This document shows, one piece after another, positions 20,476 through 23,045 of a stretch of 23,045 bases of DNA (position 1 is its first letter; each line of letters starts with the position of its first letter). The notes beneath the pieces are model-generated. The model saw only the letters and a program-made list of their open reading frames with translations, searched no databases and was not told the DNA's origin. Location of the stretch: the NCBI GenBank assembly GCA_026395475.1, contig JAPLYQ010000067.1:1-23045 (forward strand). The letters are read 5' to 3'. Origin of the DNA: Candidatus Roizmanbacteria bacterium (GTDB taxonomy: Bacteria > Patescibacteriota > Microgenomatia > UBA1406 > GWC2-37-13). The position numbers and the translations under genes are program-made.

Positions 20476-22758
20476 ATGGTTTCAGCCTCAAAATTACGAC
20501 TATTCCTGTTCTGGAGAGCTTTGCTAAGAGCCCTCTATTTTGTAATCTACCATATCGTCAACTTCTTTATCGTTATTGGGGAAATCACAGAGAACCTAAT
20601 TACCTTTATTTTGAGGTCAATTCATTTCATTATTTTTACTCCATTTTCATTTATTTGGAAACAAAAAAAACATGTAAAAAAAACTACGAATGTAGTTGTT
20701 GTTGGTTTTGCATCAGCACTTAAATTTATATTTGGGGCTTTCCTTAAAATTTTAAATGCAATTATATTGTTCCCATTGAGATTTATTGCATCGTTATTTT
20801 CTCCAGAATTAAAAGCATTTCTCTTAGGAATTTTTTTATGTTTCGTTGGTTTTTTTCTTTTTACTTCATATAGATTTGTTGTAGAACTTCCATCTCCAAC
20901 TGACATTGGAAAACTTAACTATCCCTTATCAACTCATATGTATGATAGAAATGGAAAGTTGTTATATGAAATATATAAAGATCAAAACAGAACAAGTACA
21001 AAACTTACAGATCTTCCTAAGTACGTGTATCAAGCAACGATCGCTATAGAAGATAAAGATTTTTACAATCATAGTGGTGTCTCACTCCTTGGTGGTATTT
21101 TGCGTGCAGCAAAAGATACGGTGTTAAAAAAAGGATTACAAGGAGGTTCCACAATTACACAACAATTAGTTAAAAGTGCTCTTTTAACCCCTGAACGAAC
21201 TGTAGAAAGAAAATTAAAAGAAATATTACTTGCATTATGGACTGAAAAGCTTTATTCAAAGAATCAAATATTAGAAATGTATCTCAATCAGGTTCCCTAT
21301 GGAGGAAGTTCATATGGTATTGAAGAAGCTTCAAAGACTTACTTTGGAAAAAGCGCAAAAGCTCTCTCTATTTCTGAAGCCGCATTTCTTGCTGGTATGC
21401 CGCAAGCACCCTCGATATATTCTCCATATACCAATCCTGACCTTGCAAAAAATAGAAGAGACGAAGTATTAAAAAAAATGTATGAACTTGGATATATCAC
21501 AAAAGAGCAAAAGGAATTTGCAAACAAAGAAAACATTGTAGTTGTACAGTTACAAAATAACATCAAGGCACCCCATTTTGTGTTTTATGTAAAAAGTGAT
21601 TTGGAACAACAATATGGTATCCAACGGGTAGAAGAAGGAGGTCTCAATGTAATAACATCACTTGATTTAGATATTCAACAAGAGGGAGAAAAAATTCTAA
21701 CTGAAGAGTTAGAAAAAGTTGCATATTTGAATATTTCAAATGCTGCAATGTTGGTGACTAAGCCATCTACCGGAGAAATCTTAGCTATGATAGGGTCTGT
21801 TGATTACTATGCAGCACAGTCAGGTGCATTTAATGTAACAACAGGATATAGACAGCCAGGAAGTTCAATAAAACCAGTGACATATGCACTTGCGCTTGAA
21901 AAGGGATTTACTGCAGCTACCATCATTGATGATGTTCCCACAGCATTTGGTATGCAGGGAAGTGCCCCCTATGTGCCAGTGAATTATGATGGACGTTTTC
22001 ATGGTCGAGTTCCACTTCGCTACGCACTTGCAAATTCCTTTAATATTCCTGCAGTAAAACTTCTGAATACACTGGGTGTAGATGAGATGGTTACTTTTGC
22101 AAAAAAACTTGGAATAACGACATGGGATGATTCTTCTCGATTTGGACTTTCCCTAACTCTTGGAGGTGGAGAAGTTCACATGACAGATATGGCAACGGTC
22201 TACGGAACTTTTGCAAATCAAGGTGAGAGAGTTTCGGTGAGTGGAATCAAGCGTATCTATGACGCTAAAAATCAAGTGTTGTTTGATAGTAAGCCAACTG
22301 CAAAACGAGTTGTGAGCGAAGAAACAAGTTATATACTTTCTGATATTCTTTCAGATAATTTTGCTCGAAGATTGGAATTTGGAAGTCGCTCAGCTCTTGA
22401 AATACCAGGGTATAAAGTTGCAGTAAAAACAGGAACAACAGATATGAAAAAAGACAATTGGACCATTGGATATACTCCAGATTTCGTTGTTACTGTGTGG
22501 GTTGGAAATAATGACAATGCCCCCATGAATCAGTATCTTGCTTCCGGTATCACGGGAGCAGCGCCTATTTGGAATAGAATGATGTCATATCTTCTTACAA
22601 AGTATGGAGGACGATGGTATGAGAAACCAGAAGGTGTTGTGGAAAAACAATGTTACTTTGGGAAATCAGAATTCTTTATCAAAGGAACAGAAACAAAAGC
22701 AAACTGTTCAAGCGCCATTCTGAGTTCACCTGATGTTACTCCAACAAAAGCTCCTTAA
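20476..22758 (+). CDS. Class A penicillin-binding protein (glycosyltransferase/transpeptidase)
   Basis: Polymerises and cross-links peptidoglycan outside the membrane. After a membrane helix (about 112-131), the GT51 domain (about 150-345) shows AIEDKDFYNHSG with catalytic E192, GGSTITQQLVKSA, and RKLKEILLALWTEKLYSKNQ. It ends LNQVPYGGSSYGIEEASKTY. The transpeptidase domain (about 400-705) shows SxxK as PGSSIKP (nucleophile S463, K466), SxN as S521-F-N523, and KTGTT (651-655). The 760-aa length fits PBP1A. Unusually, residues 1-110 before the usual helix hold three more hydrophobic segments (about 18-36, 40-60, 72-100) rich in Phe and Ile. The end lies 4 bases from the convergent peptidase gene. 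Confidence 0.95.
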   Translation: MVSASKLRLFLFWRALLRALYFVIYHIVNFFIVIGEITENLITFILRSIHFIIFTPFSFIWKQKKHVKKTTNVVVVGFASALKFIFGAFLKILNAIILFPLRFIASLFSPELKAFLLGIFLCFVGFFLFTSYRFVVELPSPTDIGKLNYPLSTHMYDRNGKLLYEIYKDQNRTSTKLTDLPKYVYQATIAIEDKDFYNHSGVSLLGGILRAAKDTVLKKGLQGGSTITQQLVKSALLTPERTVERKLKEILLALWTEKLYSKNQILEMYLNQVPYGGSSYGIEEASKTYFGKSAKALSISEAAFLAGMPQAPSIYSPYTNPDLAKNRRDEVLKKMYELGYITKEQKEFANKENIVVVQLQNNIKAPHFVFYVKSDLEQQYGIQRVEEGGLNVITSLDLDIQQEGEKILTEELEKVAYLNISNAAMLVTKPSTGEILAMIGSVDYYAAQSGAFNVTTGYRQPGSSIKPVTYALALEKGFTAATIIDDVPTAFGMQGSAPYVPVNYDGRFHGRVPLRYALANSFNIPAVKLLNTLGVDEMVTFAKKLGITTWDDSSRFGLSLTLGGGEVHMTDMATVYGTFANQGERVSVSGIKRIYDAKNQVLFDSKPTAKRVVSEETSYILSDILSDNFARRLEFGSRSALEIPGYKVAVKTGTTDMKKDNWTIGYTPDFVVTVWVGNNDNAPMNQYLASGITGAAPIWNRMMSYLLTKYGGRWYEKPEGVVEKQCYFGKSEFFIKGTETKANCSSAILSSPDVTPTKAP

Positions 22759-22762
22759 CGTT

Positions 22763-23045
22763 TCATTTTAAATTTTTTAGAAAAGAGGCAAGGATGTCGT
22801 AATATGTGTCAAGGCTTTTTATATCAACCCACTCATCATCACTGTGTAACCCAGCCCCAATTGGTCCAAACTCTACTCCTTCTCCATCAACTCTACTAAA
22901 ATGGCGGACATCGGAAGATCCATGCTTAACAATAACATCTGCCTTTTTTGAAGTGACATGCTCGATTGAAGCGAGTAATTGTTGGAAGTATGGATTTGTT
23001 TCTTTAGTAACTTGAGGTGGTTCAAACTCAAGAAATTCTAGTTCA
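22763..23045 (-). CDS. M20-family metallopeptidase, C-terminal part
   Basis: Reading from the right edge, the minus strand gives 93 residues in one open frame ending in TGA at 22763-22765. It contains KHGSSDVRHFS, FGPIGAGLH and DEWVDIKSLDTYYDILASF. These match the C-terminus of M20 enzymes (DapE, ArgE, carboxypeptidase G2-like), where G-x-D-x-R and a final H-x-x-[DN]-E-x-v segment contribute to the active site. The start lies beyond the window. If DapE-like it would serve diaminopimelate synthesis, but other amidohydrolase roles are equally possible. Confidence 0.85.
   Translation of the reverse strand, partial: ELEFLEFEPPQVTKETNPYFQQLLASIEHVTSKKADVIVKHGSSDVRHFSRVDGEGVEFGPIGAGLHSDDEWVDIKSLDTYYDILASFLKNLK

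Noticed and set aside
22806..23015. Plus-strand 69-codon open frame at the right end
   Set aside because: It is the shadow of the M20-family peptidase read on the minus strand, which has clear family motifs.
1..23045. Alternative genetic code with UGA as an amino acid
   Set aside because: UGA ends rpsT, the PilO-like gene and the peptidase at sensible positions, and no conserved domain contains an in-frame UGA.
1..23045. tRNA genes, CRISPR arrays, insertion sequences, prophage modules
   Set aside because: I saw no T-loop-like strings in a tRNA context, no spaced direct repeats, and no transposase or integrase motifs. The baseplate-J resemblance is one domain of a membrane protein, not a phage cluster.

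Overview
This AT-rich, tightly packed stretch of bacterial chromosome holds about 23 genes and no intergenic gap above roughly 110 bases. I read it as a Candidate Phyla Radiation (Patescibacteria) genome, most likely Microgenomates-like. The grounds are inference from content. It has a DUF4012 protein, a VanW protein, Pro/Thr-rich surface proteins, a sortase, a PilN/PilO-like pair and a solute-binding protein on a membrane anchor. Several housekeeping proteins are miniaturised (RecO 177 aa, triosephosphate isomerase 216 aa, UvrD-type helicase 589 aa). UGA is used as a stop codon (rpsT, the pilO-like gene, the peptidase at the right edge), so this is not one of the UGA-glycine CPR lineages. The phylum assignment is not proven.

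Layout. 1-3368: envelope glycan genes (3' part of a mannose-1-phosphate guanylyltransferase, a monotopic phosphoglycosyl transferase, a DUF4012 membrane protein). 3371-6031: information-processing genes (short RecO, homodimeric-type glycyl-tRNA synthetase, a small membrane-anchored protein, ribosomal protein S20). 6028-11057: a same-strand surface block (PilN-like, PilO-like, a 61-aa membrane peptide, a FN3/Ig-like/Pro-Thr surface protein, a two-TM protein, an LPETG-bearing Pro/Thr-rich protein, MltG). 11066-12303, minus strand: a methyltransferase-like protein and a compact triosephosphate isomerase. 12343-14675: a UvrD/PcrA-like helicase and a hexapeptide acyltransferase. 14680-16083, minus strand: a VanW-family protein. 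16092-22758: a membrane-anchored solute-binding protein, a 670-aa protein joining an inferred actin-like cytoplasmic region to a baseplate-J-like exterior, a sortase, and a class A penicillin-binding protein. 22763-23045, minus strand: the C-terminus of an M20-family peptidase.

The genes work together mainly on the cell envelope. There is precursor sugar activation and lipid-linked glycan initiation (first two genes). There is peptidoglycan polymerisation and cross-linking (PBP1A-type) with strand release (MltG). There is surface display: sortase at 19687-20427, and a candidate substrate with LPETG at 9977-9991.

The most interesting signal is regulatory. At least five genes (starts 8676, 12343, 14121, 16092, 20476) have an extended -10 box, TGN plus a TATAAT-like hexamer, that ends only 5 to 8 bases before the start codon. 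A sixth (3913) has a perfect TATAAT 7 bases before its ATG. That geometry puts transcription start at or within a few bases of the ATG, which predicts leaderless mRNAs. By contrast rpsT has a normal promoter, a leader, and a Shine-Dalgarno sequence almost fully complementary to the 16S rRNA 3' end. Two internal operon genes (6564, 7139) have AAGGA-type Shine-Dalgarno sequences. The window therefore looks split between two initiation modes.
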